Assembly: GCA_017527945.1 (NCBI GenBank)
Contig: JAFXPL010000118.1
Span: forward strand, 1 to 10,700
Source of the DNA: Bacteroidales bacterium
Lineage (GTDB): Bacteria; Bacteroidota; Bacteroidia; Bacteroidales; WCHB1-69
Direction: 5' to 3'
DNA: 10,700 nt
Shown here in pieces: positions 1 through 6,111 of the stretch (position 1 is its first letter; every line of letters starts with the position of its first letter). Below the pieces are notes generated by a model. It was given only the letters and a program-made list of their open reading frames with translations, was not told the origin of the DNA and made no database searches. The translations under genes and the position numbers were made by a program.

Positions 1-27
1 AGGCTGCTTAAGGAATGTTTTTTTTGA

Positions 28-699
28 TTACTCGAAGGAGATCAGCTCCACGTCGAAGATCAGGGTGGCGCCGCCAGGGATCATGCCGCCTGCGCCCTGC
101 TCGCCGTAAGCGAGGTTGTAGGGGATGAAGAGGCGATACTTGGAGCCGGGGGTCATCAGCTGCAGGCCTTCGGTCCAGCCGCGAATCACCTGGTTGAGGC
201 CGAAGGTGATGGGTTCGCCGCGGTCGTAGGAGGAGTCAAAGACGGTGCCGTCGAGCAGGGTGCCCTTGTAGTGGACCGTCACTTTGCTGGTGGCCGTCGG
301 GTGCTCACCCTTGCCCTCCTGCAGCACCATGTACTGCAGTCCGGAGGCGGTCTCCTTCACTTCGGGATTCTTCTTGTTCTCGGCGAGGAACTTCGCGCCC
401 TTCTCGATTTCGGAGGCGTTGGCGCTCTGCTTCTTGGCCTGGAGGTCCGCCTGGAGGTCGGCGAAAATCTGCTGCATCTGGTCGTCGGTGAACTTGTTCG
501 TCCCGGCGTAGGCGTCCTTGATGCCCTGCACGAAGGCTTCGTAGTCGAGCTCGATGCCGTCATGCTTCATGCCGTTGCCAACGTTGATGCCGATGGCATA
601 GCTTACTTTCTGTTCTTTTGTCATTTCTGTCTGTGATTTTGCGGAAAAACCCATGCCGATGAGCACCAAAGTCATTCCGAGTGTGATAATTCTTTTCAT
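28..699 (-). CDS. Secreted FKBP-type peptidyl-prolyl cis-trans isomerase (Mip/FklB-like)
   Basis: 223 residues. It likely catalyses cis-trans isomerisation of prolyl bonds and acts as a folding helper outside the cytoplasm. Residues 1-20 form a signal peptide (Lys-Arg start, hydrophobic core, cleavage probably after FSA). Residues about 28-117 form an alpha-helical, lysine/glutamine-rich FKBP N-terminal dimerisation domain, with the family's 'VSYAIGINVG' start. Residues about 128-222 form the FKBP domain, with ligand-pocket motifs VHYKG (Tyr144), VFDSS (Phe154, Asp155), QVIRGW (Val171, Ile172, Trp175) and LAYGE (Tyr198). The two-domain layout and length are normal for the Mip/FkpA/FklB family. 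No lipobox cysteine is present, so it is periplasmic or secreted rather than a lipoprotein. The gene is monocistronic on the left as far as visible, and its promoter lies back to back with that of the mtaB operon. Function is recognised from motifs; the client proteins are unknown. Confidence 0.95.
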   Translation of the reverse strand: MKRIITLGMTLVLIGMGFSAKSQTEMTKEQKVSYAIGINVGNGMKHDGIELDYEAFVQGIKDAYAGTNKFTDDQMQQIFADLQADLQAKKQSANASEIEKGAKFLAENKKNPEVKETASGLQYMVLQEGKGEHPTATSKVTVHYKGTLLDGTVFDSSYDRGEPITFGLNQVIRGWTEGLQLMTPGSKYRLFIPYNLAYGEQGAGGMIPGGATLIFDVELISFE

Positions 700-779
700 T
701 TCTCTATGTTTTAATTTTTCAACAAGCGCTTGTATGGACGGACATTCCCGCCGGAGGTTTAGCCGATTTTTGGCGGGTG

Positions 780-813
780 CAAAGATATATTTTTTTCAGA
801 TTCAGTTTCCAAA
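780..813 (-). promoter_or_regulatory. Bacteroidota-type promoter for the FKBP gene
   Basis: On the minus strand a TATCTTTG box (plus coordinates 787 down to 780) matches the Bacteroidota -7 consensus TAnnTTTG. A TTTG -33 element lies at 813-810, with a 22-nt spacer (usual about 19-21). The predicted leader of roughly 75 nt runs to the FKBP start at 699. It is the mirror image of the promoter at 821-828. Confidence 0.6.
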
Positions 814-820
814 AAAAGTG

Positions 821-828
821 TATCTTTG
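821..828 (+). promoter_or_regulatory. Bacteroidota-type -7 box for the mtaB operon
   Basis: TATCTTTG matches the TAnnTTTG consensus and lies 59 nt before the chosen mtaB start. No convincing TTTG -33 element is seen; the equivalent stretch at about 793-800 is only T-rich. Together with the box at 780-787 it forms an 11-bp perfect inverted repeat (777-787 and 821-831), so the two transcription units are divergent from almost the same site. Confidence 0.6.
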
Positions 829-887
829 CACGCCTGAAATTTTTGATTAAATTGAGGGTTAATTTATTGAGTAAAAGTACAATTGAG

Positions 888-2114
888 ATGAAGAATTTTG
901 AGATACACACGTTAGGGTGCAAGCTGAATTACAGCGAGTCGTCAGCCATTGCCGCGGAATTGGAGAAACGCGGATGGTCGCAGGGCGGCGTCCCGGAGAT
1001 CATCATCGTGAACACCTGCGCGGTGACCGGCTCGGCCGAGAAGAAGACCCGCAACTTAGTGTCGAAGCTGCACCGCGAGAACCCGCTGGCCGCCATCATG
1101 CTCATCGGCTGCTACAGCGCCCTCAAGCCCGAGCTGCTCGAACGCTGGGCCGGCGTGGACAAGGTCTTCGCCAGCTCCAACAAGATGAGCGTCGTCGATT
1201 ACGTGGTGTCCCGCGAGGTGAAACCCTCCCCCAACTTCTTCGCCACCTACTCCATCCATGACCGCACCCGCTCCTTCCTCAAGATCCAGGACGGCTGCAA
1301 CACCCACTGCACCTACTGCACCGTGTGGATCGCCCGCGGCAAGAGCCGCAGCGACACCATCGAGGGCGTGCTCAAGAACATCCAGGAAATCGCCGACCAA
1401 GGCGTGCACGAGGTCAACCTCACCGGCGTCAACATCGGCGACTTCGGGCGCGGCACCAAGGAGGACTTCACCAAACTCATCAAGGCCATCGTCAAGCAGA
1501 ACGCCATCGAGCGCGTGCGTATCTCCTCCGTGGAACCCGAACTGCTCACCGACGACATCATCAAGCTCGTGGCCAAGAACAGCATCCTGATGCCGCACTT
1601 CCACCTGCCCCTGCAGTCGGGCTGCGACCGCATCCTCTCCGAGATGCGCCGCCGCTACACCACCGCCGAATACGCCGAAAAGGTCAAGAAAATCAAGAAA
1701 CTGATGCCCGACGCCTGCATCGCCTGCGACGTCATCGTGGGCTTCCCTGGCGAAACCGACGAGGAGTTCGAGGAGACCTACAACTTCCTCTCCGAACTGC
1801 CCATCAGCTACATGCACGTCTTCCCCTACTCGCGCCGCCCCCGCACCGCCGCCAACATCATGGAGAACCAGATCTCCGAGGAGGTCAAGGACGAACGCGC
1901 CCAACGGCTCATCAACCTCTCCAACGAGAAGAAACGCGCTTTCTACGAACAGTGCGCCGGCCAGGAACGCCCCGTCTTAGTGGAGTCGCAGGTGAACGAC
2001 GACATGCTCTCCGGCTTCACCGACAACTACATCCGCGTGCAAGTCCCCTACAGCGAGGACATCGTCAACACCATCCAAAACGTCATCATCGACCCATGCC
2101 GCACCGTGTTGTAA
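888..2114 (+). CDS. mtaB: tRNA t6A37 methylthiotransferase MtaB
   Basis: 408 residues from the ATG at 888. This radical-SAM enzyme adds a methylthio group to N6-threonylcarbamoyladenosine at position 37 of tRNAs reading ANN codons, giving ms2t6A. The N-terminal UPF0004 domain carries the three cysteines expected to bind the auxiliary 4Fe-4S cluster: Cys11 (HTLGCKLN), Cys44 (NTCAVT, the MtaB-type motif) and Cys75 (IGCYS). The radical-SAM cluster motif is Cys137, Cys141 and Cys144 (GCNTHCTYC). The last about 50 residues resemble a TRAM RNA-binding domain. The frame stays open up to 777, but the extra 37 codons contain the promoter box and do not look like MtaB, so 888 is preferred. An oddity is Trp147, where the family usually has Pro (CxxCxxPxxRG). 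It is the first gene of a three-gene overlapping operon. Confidence 0.93.
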   Translation: MKNFEIHTLGCKLNYSESSAIAAELEKRGWSQGGVPEIIIVNTCAVTGSAEKKTRNLVSKLHRENPLAAIMLIGCYSALKPELLERWAGVDKVFASSNKMSVVDYVVSREVKPSPNFFATYSIHDRTRSFLKIQDGCNTHCTYCTVWIARGKSRSDTIEGVLKNIQEIADQGVHEVNLTGVNIGDFGRGTKEDFTKLIKAIVKQNAIERVRISSVEPELLTDDIIKLVAKNSILMPHFHLPLQSGCDRILSEMRRRYTTAEYAEKVKKIKKLMPDACIACDVIVGFPGETDEEFEETYNFLSELPISYMHVFPYSRRPRTAANIMENQISEEVKDERAQRLINLSNEKKRAFYEQCAGQERPVLVESQVNDDMLSGFTDNYIRVQVPYSEDIVNTIQNVIIDPCRTVL

Positions 2115-3328
2115 GACTTCGGAACGGTCTCAGGCTCCTGCACATCCCCACCGCGTCCCCCATCTCCCACTTCGGCATCCTCATCGACGCCGGCACCCGC
2201 GACGAGCCCGCCAAACACCCCGGACTCGCCCATTTCGTGGAGCACACCATCTTCAAGGGCACGGAGAAGCGTAACGCCTACCGCGTCATCAACCGCATGG
2301 AGAGCGTCGGCGGCGACCTCAACGCCAGCACTTCCAAGGAGGAGACCGACTTCTACGCATCCTTCCTCTCCCCCGACTACCCCCGCGCCGTCGAACTCCT
2401 CGCCGACATCTTCTTCCACGCCACCTTCCCGAAGAAAGAGCTCGAAAAAGAGAAAACCGTCATCTTCGAGGAAATCAACTATTATAATGACAGTCCCTCG
2501 GAGCTGATTTTCGACGATTTCGAGTCGATCGTGTTCCTCGGCCACGACATGGGCAAGAACATCCTCGGCACCAAAGAGAGCGTGCAAAACATTCACCGTG
2601 AGGATATTATGGCGTTCACCGCATCCAACTACACCTTGGAAAACGTGGTGTTAGCCTCCGTGGGCAACATCGCCACCGAGAAGCTGGTGCGGTTGTGCGA
2701 GAAGCATTTCGGCGACGGCCGCATCCGCGAGGGCTCACGTCGTCGCACGCCGTTCGGCAGCTACCAGCCGCAGACCCGCACCGTGCAGAAGAGCACCTCG
2801 CAGACCAACGTGCTTATCGGTGCGCCCGCCTACGACATACGCCACCCCAAGCGCGTCCCCTTCATGCTACTCAACAACATCCTCGGCGGCCAAGGCCAGA
2901 ACACGCGCCTCAACATGAGCGTGCGCGAAAAGAAAGGACTGGCCTACACCGTGGAGTCCTACTTCAACGCCTTCTCCGACTGCGGCCTCTTCAGCGTCTA
3001 TTTCGGATGCGACGCGCACGAACGGGACCACTGTTTAGAACTGGTACACAAGGAGTTGGAGAAGCTGAAGCGACAAAAGCTCGGCACGATGCAGCTCTAC
3101 TATGCCCAGAAGCAGTATATCGGGCAGCTCGCCCTCGCGCAGGAGAGCAAGCTCAACGAATTGCTCGCCGCCGGGCACCTCGCCCTATTCTACGACGAGG
3201 TGGCCGACATGGACGAGAACATCCGCACACTGGAGGATCTCACGGCGGACGAACTCTTGGACACCGCCAACGAGATTTTCGACCTTACGAATTTTTCCAC
3301 CCTCATTTTCGACCCTGAAGAAGAATGA
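2096..3328 (+). CDS. M16 family zinc metallopeptidase (insulinase/processing-peptidase-like)
   Basis: 410 residues from the ATG at 2096, which lies inside the 3' end of mtaB (19-nt overlap). The homology begins at once ([14 protein letters not shown]), so this start is well placed. The inverted zinc motif HxxEH is intact (HFVEH, residues 46-50), and the distal zinc-ligand glutamate is in the EE pair at 125-126, at the spacing usual for M16 (74-76 residues). The second half, with the R/Y-type segment [10 protein letters not shown], is the structural M16_C domain. At about 410 residues it matches the short bacterial M16 peptidases seen in Bacteroidota rather than the two-repeat 900-residue forms. 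No signal peptide is visible, so it is probably cytoplasmic. Natural substrates are unknown. Its stop overlaps the recR start by ATGA. Confidence 0.92.
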   Translation: MPHRVVRLRNGLRLLHIPTASPISHFGILIDAGTRDEPAKHPGLAHFVEHTIFKGTEKRNAYRVINRMESVGGDLNASTSKEETDFYASFLSPDYPRAVELLADIFFHATFPKKELEKEKTVIFEEINYYNDSPSELIFDDFESIVFLGHDMGKNILGTKESVQNIHREDIMAFTASNYTLENVVLASVGNIATEKLVRLCEKHFGDGRIREGSRRRTPFGSYQPQTRTVQKSTSQTNVLIGAPAYDIRHPKRVPFMLLNNILGGQGQNTRLNMSVREKKGLAYTVESYFNAFSDCGLFSVYFGCDAHERDHCLELVHKELEKLKRQKLGTMQLYYAQKQYIGQLALAQESKLNELLAAGHLALFYDEVADMDENIRTLEDLTADELLDTANEIFDLTNFSTLIFDPEEE

Positions 3329-3951
3329 TTTCCCTGTATTCCAAGAATTTAGAGAATGCCGTGAATGAGATTTCCAAACTTCCCGGCATCGGGAAACGGT
3401 CGGCGTTGCGGCTGGCCCTGCACCTTATCAAACAGGACGAGGCCAACGTGCTGCTGCTCACCGACCGCATCAACAAGCTGAAAACCGACGTGGTGTTCTG
3501 CCGGCAATGCCATAACATCTCCGACCACGAAATATGCGACATCTGCGCCAACCCGAAGCGCGACAGCGGGGTAATCTGCGTGGTGCAGGACATCCGCGAC
3601 GTCATCGCCATCGAGAACACGAACCAGTACCAGGGGGTCTATCACGTCCTCGGCGGCGTCATCTCCCCAATGGACGGCATCGGCATACAGCAGCTCACCA
3701 TCCAGCAGCTCTTCGACCGCGTGGAGGCCGGCGGCATCAAGGAGATTATCCTCGCGCTGCCCGCCACCGTAGAGGGCGACACCACCAACTTCTTCATCTA
3801 CAAGAACATCCAGGGGAAGGTGCCCACCATCACCACCATCGCGCGCGGCATCGGCGTCGGCGAGGAGCTCGAATACGCTGACGAGGCCACCCTCGGCCGC
3901 TCCATCCTCGCACGAACGGAGTTCGAACGGGCATACCAGAGAAATTCATAA
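3325..3951 (+). CDS. recR: Recombination mediator protein RecR
   Basis: 208 residues, full length for the family. RecR works with RecO (and RecF) to load RecA at single-stranded gaps during DNA repair in the cytoplasm. An N-terminal helix-hairpin-helix is visible at 13-34 ([19 protein letters not shown]). A four-cysteine zinc finger is formed by Cys59, Cys62, Cys71 and Cys74. A Toprim domain follows from about residue 82 (VVQD, then [14 protein letters not shown]). The C-terminal region includes a TIARGIGVG segment and ends soon after. The start overlaps the preceding peptidase stop as ATGA, pointing to translational coupling. The last codons (Asn, Ser, stop) lie inside a 7-bp tandem repeat shared with the convergent gene. 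Confidence 0.96.
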   Translation: MISLYSKNLENAVNEISKLPGIGKRSALRLALHLIKQDEANVLLLTDRINKLKTDVVFCRQCHNISDHEICDICANPKRDSGVICVVQDIRDVIAIENTNQYQGVYHVLGGVISPMDGIGIQQLTIQQLFDRVEAGGIKEIILALPATVEGDTTNFFIYKNIQGKVPTITTIARGIGVGEELEYADEATLGRSILARTEFERAYQRNS

Positions 3952-3963
3952 TTCATAATTCAT
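3943..3963. repeat. Three perfect copies of AATTCAT across two convergent gene ends
   Basis: AATTCAT is repeated three times without gaps. The repeat supplies the last codon and stop of recR (stop 3949-3951) and, on the other strand, the last five codons and stop of the nucleotidyltransferase (stop 3946-3948). The two reading frames overlap tail to tail by 6 nt. There is no room for a normal intrinsic terminator between them. Confidence 0.85.
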
Positions 3964-4833
3964 TTCCAACGTTCGAAGCTTCTCCACCACCTTCGGGCGG
4001 TCCTCGGCGTAGGTGACACCGAACCATTCGGCTTGGGTGTGCAGCACACGCACGCGCGCCGCACCGCTTGCCATTTCAGCGGAAACCGCATCGGGAATCG
4101 GGAACTCGGCCTTCGGGTTATCCTCGTGGTCGCGGAGGAACCGCATGAACTGCTCCTCAAGGCTGTCGAAGAAGCGCGGGGAGAAGCCCCAGAAATTCAT
4201 CGAGACGGGCTCCTCGCCGGTGAGCGGGGTCACCACGCCGTCCTCGTCGTTGCAGATGCCGTCCGCTGTGCGGGCGATCTTGCGCATCTCCTTGACCGTC
4301 AGCAACATGTCGTTTTCATCGACCTGGCAGACGCCACGCGACACGGTACCGTTCTCCGACAGGGTCCTGTCTAAGCGGTAGCCCACCATCGCGAAGGCGG
4401 AGGGGTCGGAGGCGGTCACCTCGCGCAGGTAGTCACCCAAAATCCGGAAAGGCTCCTTACCGTAAAAGTCATCGGCATTAATGACGGTAAACGGCTCTTT
4501 CACAGCCTCTTTCGCCACCAAGATGGCGTGCGCGGTGCCGTATGGTTTCACACGATCGGGGTTCACGGCGAAGCCTTCGGGAAGCATGTCGAGTTCCTGG
4601 AAGACATACTCCACCGGAATCACGTTTTCGTAACGCGGCAGGATGTACTGACGGAAGTCGGCCTCCATGCTGCGACGAATGACGAGCACTACCTTGCCGT
4701 AGCCGGCCTCGGCGGCATACTTCACAGAGTAGTCGAGGATGGTTTCACCATGCGGACCCATCTGGTCCAGTTGTTTCAGTCCGCCGTAGCGGCTTCCCAT
4801 ACCGGCGGCGAGGATTAGTAGGGTTGGTTTCAT
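3946..4833 (-). CDS. Sugar-nucleotidyltransferase-like protein (NTP_transferase family)
   Basis: 295 residues. The fold is that of nucleoside-triphosphate transferases that couple a sugar phosphate to an NTP to make an NDP-sugar. The signature [14 protein letters not shown] lies at residues 8-21 and holds the nucleotide-binding glycine-rich loop. KPYGTAHA at 96-103 and INADDFYG at 118-125 (metal-binding Asp) are the other expected motifs, and NFWGF at 213-217 is typical of the sugar-binding side. There is no added hexapeptide acyltransferase domain, so it is a single-domain cytosolic enzyme. The sugar and nucleotide cannot be assigned; it could serve surface polysaccharide or cell-wall recycling. 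It lies 121 bp downstream of the dehydrogenase gene on the same strand, with no recognisable promoter in that gap, so cotranscription is plausible. Its last residues (MNYEL) are encoded by a tandem repeat. Confidence 0.85.
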   Translation of the reverse strand: MKPTLLILAAGMGSRYGGLKQLDQMGPHGETILDYSVKYAAEAGYGKVVLVIRRSMEADFRQYILPRYENVIPVEYVFQELDMLPEGFAVNPDRVKPYGTAHAILVAKEAVKEPFTVINADDFYGKEPFRILGDYLREVTASDPSAFAMVGYRLDRTLSENGTVSRGVCQVDENDMLLTVKEMRKIARTADGICNDEDGVVTPLTGEEPVSMNFWGFSPRFFDSLEEQFMRFLRDHEDNPKAEFPIPDAVSAEMASGAARVRVLHTQAEWFGVTYAEDRPKVVEKLRTLEMNYEL

Positions 4834-4836
4834 ATT

Positions 4837-4875
4837 GGGTTAGTGGGTTAGGGGTTATTGGGTTAGTGGGGTAGT
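4837..4875. repeat. GGGTTAGT-type short tandem repeat
   Basis: Five imperfect 7- to 8-bp units (GGGTTAGT, GGGTTAGG, GGTTATT, GGGTTAGT, GGGGTAGT). It sits 3 nt upstream of the nucleotidyltransferase ATG (4833 on the minus strand), so it fills the place where a leader and ribosome binding site would be. On the coding strand it reads as ACTAACCC units. Confidence 0.75.
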
Positions 4876-4953
4876 TCAAAGTTCAAAGTTCAGGTTTCAA
4901 AGTCATAGTCATAGTTCATAGTTATAGTTATGGTTCAAGGTTCAAGGTTCAAG
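4874..4953. repeat. Degenerate heptad repeat, GTTCAAR family
   Basis: About a dozen 6- to 7-bp units: GTTCAAA x2, GTTCAGG, TTTCAAA, GTCATA x2, GTTCATA, GTTATA, GTTATG, then GTTCAAG x3. It ends one base before the stop codon of the dehydrogenase (4955-4957). With the GGGTTAGT repeat it fills nearly the whole 121-bp spacer. Its GTTCATA unit is close to the AATTCAT repeat at 3943-3963. Confidence 0.8.
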
Positions 4954-4954
4954 G

Positions 4955-5758
4955 TCACATCGGGTTGATTTTGCGGGCGAGGCGGGCGCAGAGGCCGGGA
5001 AAGAAGCGTTTGATGTGGGCCATAATGAGTTCGGAGCTGCCGACGAGCTGTTCGCGTTTTTCGTTGGCGATGGCCTTGAAGATGATGCGGGAGGCCTTCT
5101 CGGGGGTGATGCCGCCAGCCTGTCCCGCGTCCATCTTGCCGTGCCTGCGGCCGTCCTTCTCCAACGAGTTCACGGAGATGTTGGTCTGCACGCGGCCCGG
5201 CGTGAGGATGGTGACGCGAATGCCGTCCTTGTAGTTCTCGGCGGCGACAGTCTCAAAGAAGCCATAGAGGGCGTGCTTGGCCGAGGAGTAGGCGCAGCGC
5301 AGCGGGAAGCCGAAGAGCCCCGCGATGCTGGTGGTGACAGCCAGCTGTCCCCCACCCTGCTCGATCATTCGGGGCAGCACGGCCTTGGTGAGAATCACCG
5401 GGGCGTAGAAGTCGATGTCCATCACCTTGCGGATGACGGCCATGTCGGTCTCAACGGTGGTGCCGCGCTGGCTGATGCCGGCGTTGTTGTAGAGGAGGTC
5501 GATGCGGCCGAAAGCGTCCCAGGCGTCAGCGGCAAGCTGCGGCAGCGCGTCGGTCTGCCCGAGGTCGAAGGGCAGGCAGGCAACGGCCTTCGCGCCGAGG
5601 CGAAGGCATTCCTCGCGTACCTGCTCCAAAAGGTCGGGCTCAAGGGCGGTGAGCACCAGCCGCGCACCCGCTTCCGCGAAACGGAAGGCGGTCTCCTTGC
5701 CGATACCGGAGGAGGTGCCCGTAATCCATACTACTTTATTGGTATAATCGTTTTTCAT
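4955..5758 (-). CDS. Short-chain dehydrogenase/reductase (SDR), classical type
   Basis: 267 residues from the ATG at 5758; an upstream in-frame TTG at 5767 would add three residues but is less likely. It is an NAD(P)-dependent oxidoreductase of the classical SDR family. The dinucleotide-binding motif TGxxxGIG is at 13-20 (TGTSSGIG), the structural NNAG at 91-94, and the catalytic residues Ser144 and Tyr157-x-x-x-Lys161 (YSSAK) are all present. The region after about 190 (TPGRVQTNISVNSL) and the C-terminal tail rich in Arg and Phe resemble the DHRS7-like/DltE-like SDR branch, whose members often sit at membranes; no clear membrane segment is seen here. The substrate cannot be assigned. It probably forms a transcript with the downstream nucleotidyltransferase. 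Confidence 0.9.
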   Translation of the reverse strand: MKNDYTNKVVWITGTSSGIGKETAFRFAEAGARLVLTALEPDLLEQVREECLRLGAKAVACLPFDLGQTDALPQLAADAWDAFGRIDLLYNNAGISQRGTTVETDMAVIRKVMDIDFYAPVILTKAVLPRMIEQGGGQLAVTTSIAGLFGFPLRCAYSSAKHALYGFFETVAAENYKDGIRVTILTPGRVQTNISVNSLEKDGRRHGKMDAGQAGGITPEKASRIIFKAIANEKREQLVGSSELIMAHIKRFFPGLCARLARKINPM

Positions 5759-5775
5759 TCTTTTCAATTAGCGGG

Positions 5776-5783
5776 CAAAAATA
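5776..5783 (-). promoter_or_regulatory. Possible -7 box for the dehydrogenase gene
   Basis: On the minus strand the bases read TATTTTTG, matching TAnnTTTG. It lies 17 nt before the ATG at 5758, giving a leader of only about 10 nt. No TTTG -33 element is seen at the usual distance, so the call is tentative. Confidence 0.35.
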
Positions 5784-5805
5784 CAAAATAATCCGTATAG
5801 TGAGT

Positions 5806-5865
5806 TTAGGAAGATTAGGAAGATTAGGAAGATTAGGAAGATTAGGAAGATTAGGAAGATTAGGA
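5806..5865. repeat. 9-bp tandem repeat TTAGGAAGA, 6.7 copies
   Basis: Six perfect TTAGGAAGA units followed by a partial TTAGGA. It lies in the spacer between the divergent dehydrogenase and C25 peptidase genes, about 50 bp upstream of the dehydrogenase start. The perfect copies point to recent expansion by slippage. Confidence 0.92.
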
Positions 5866-5902
5866 CTCGATTTTTGACCAAGCGACTTTTAAAATCGGAG
5901 TC
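5864..5902. repeat. Imperfect hairpin, possible degenerate element end
   Basis: GACTCGATTTT (5864-5874) pairs with AAAATCGGAGTC (5891-5902) with one bulged base and a 16-nt loop. The right arm, extended to 5884-5902, also matches the right arm of the neighbouring inverted-repeat unit at about 15 of 19 positions by hand alignment. No T-run follows on either side, so a terminator is unlikely. Confidence 0.4.
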
Positions 5903-5910
5903 GATATGAT

Positions 5911-6011
5911 TGAGTCCGCTTGAAAAAGTCGTTTTACTGAAAACCGAGCTTTGACAATCAGATAGTTACAAGCCAAGAAAGAAAGATTTTGGACTTTTTC
6001 AGGTGGATTCA
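5911..6011. repeat. 101-bp MITE-like unit with 20-bp terminal inverted repeats
   Basis: The left arm 5911-5930 (TGAGTCCGCTTGAAAAAGTC) and the right arm 5992-6011 (GACTTTTTCAGGTGGATTCA) are inverted repeats that match at 17 of 20 positions. The three differences are all G-T wobbles when read as plus-strand RNA, so a continuous 20-bp helix is possible there. The 61-bp centre has no coding potential. No clear target-site duplication was found. It could be a miniature insertion element, the relic end of an IS, or a palindromic intergenic repeat. Confidence 0.45.
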
Positions 6012-6014
6012 GAC

Positions 6015-6026
6015 ATATAATTATAT
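6015..6026. promoter_or_regulatory. 12-bp AT palindrome upstream of the C25 peptidase promoter
   Basis: ATATAATTATAT is a perfect palindrome ending 27 bp before the -7 box at 6054. Its position upstream of the core promoter could suit an activator site or AT-rich upstream element, but AT-rich palindromes also arise by chance. Confidence 0.25.
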
Positions 6027-6053
6027 AGTCATCATGGCAAAAAGAAAAAAACG

Positions 6054-6061
6054 TATCTTTG
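6054..6061 (+). promoter_or_regulatory. Bacteroidota-type -7 box for the C25 peptidase gene
   Basis: TATCTTTG matches TAnnTTTG and is the same octamer as in both promoters of the 780-828 region. It is followed by a leader of about 45 nt, A-rich just before the ATG at 6112, with no Shine-Dalgarno site. No good -33 TTTG is visible. Confidence 0.6.
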
Positions 6062-6111
6062 CGGTCTCACTATCAAGAATATAAACCAAACAAACACCCA
6101 ATATCGAAAAA

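Noticed and set aside
1..40. T-run after the FKBP gene as an intrinsic terminator
   Set aside because: On the minus strand the run after the stop is A-rich, not U-rich, and no GC hairpin precedes it.
777..887. A 37-residue N-terminal extension of MtaB
   Set aside because: The extension contains the promoter -7 box at 821-828 and is rich in Phe and Lys from AT-rich spacer DNA; MtaB similarity begins at the ATG at 888.
1056..1904. A 282-codon minus-strand frame antisense to mtaB
   Set aside because: It lies wholly within the clear MtaB gene, its protein is Gly/Val/Asp-rich low-complexity as expected from reading GC-rich codons backward, and it has no promoter or recognisable motif.
1325..2095. 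A long upstream extension of the M16 peptidase frame
   Set aside because: This part is an Arg/His-rich shifted reading of mtaB; peptidase similarity starts right after the ATG at 2096.
5015..5791. A 258-codon plus-strand frame antisense to the dehydrogenase
   Set aside because: It mirrors the complete SDR gene, whose motifs are all intact, and the product is a low-complexity Gly/Val/Ala sequence.
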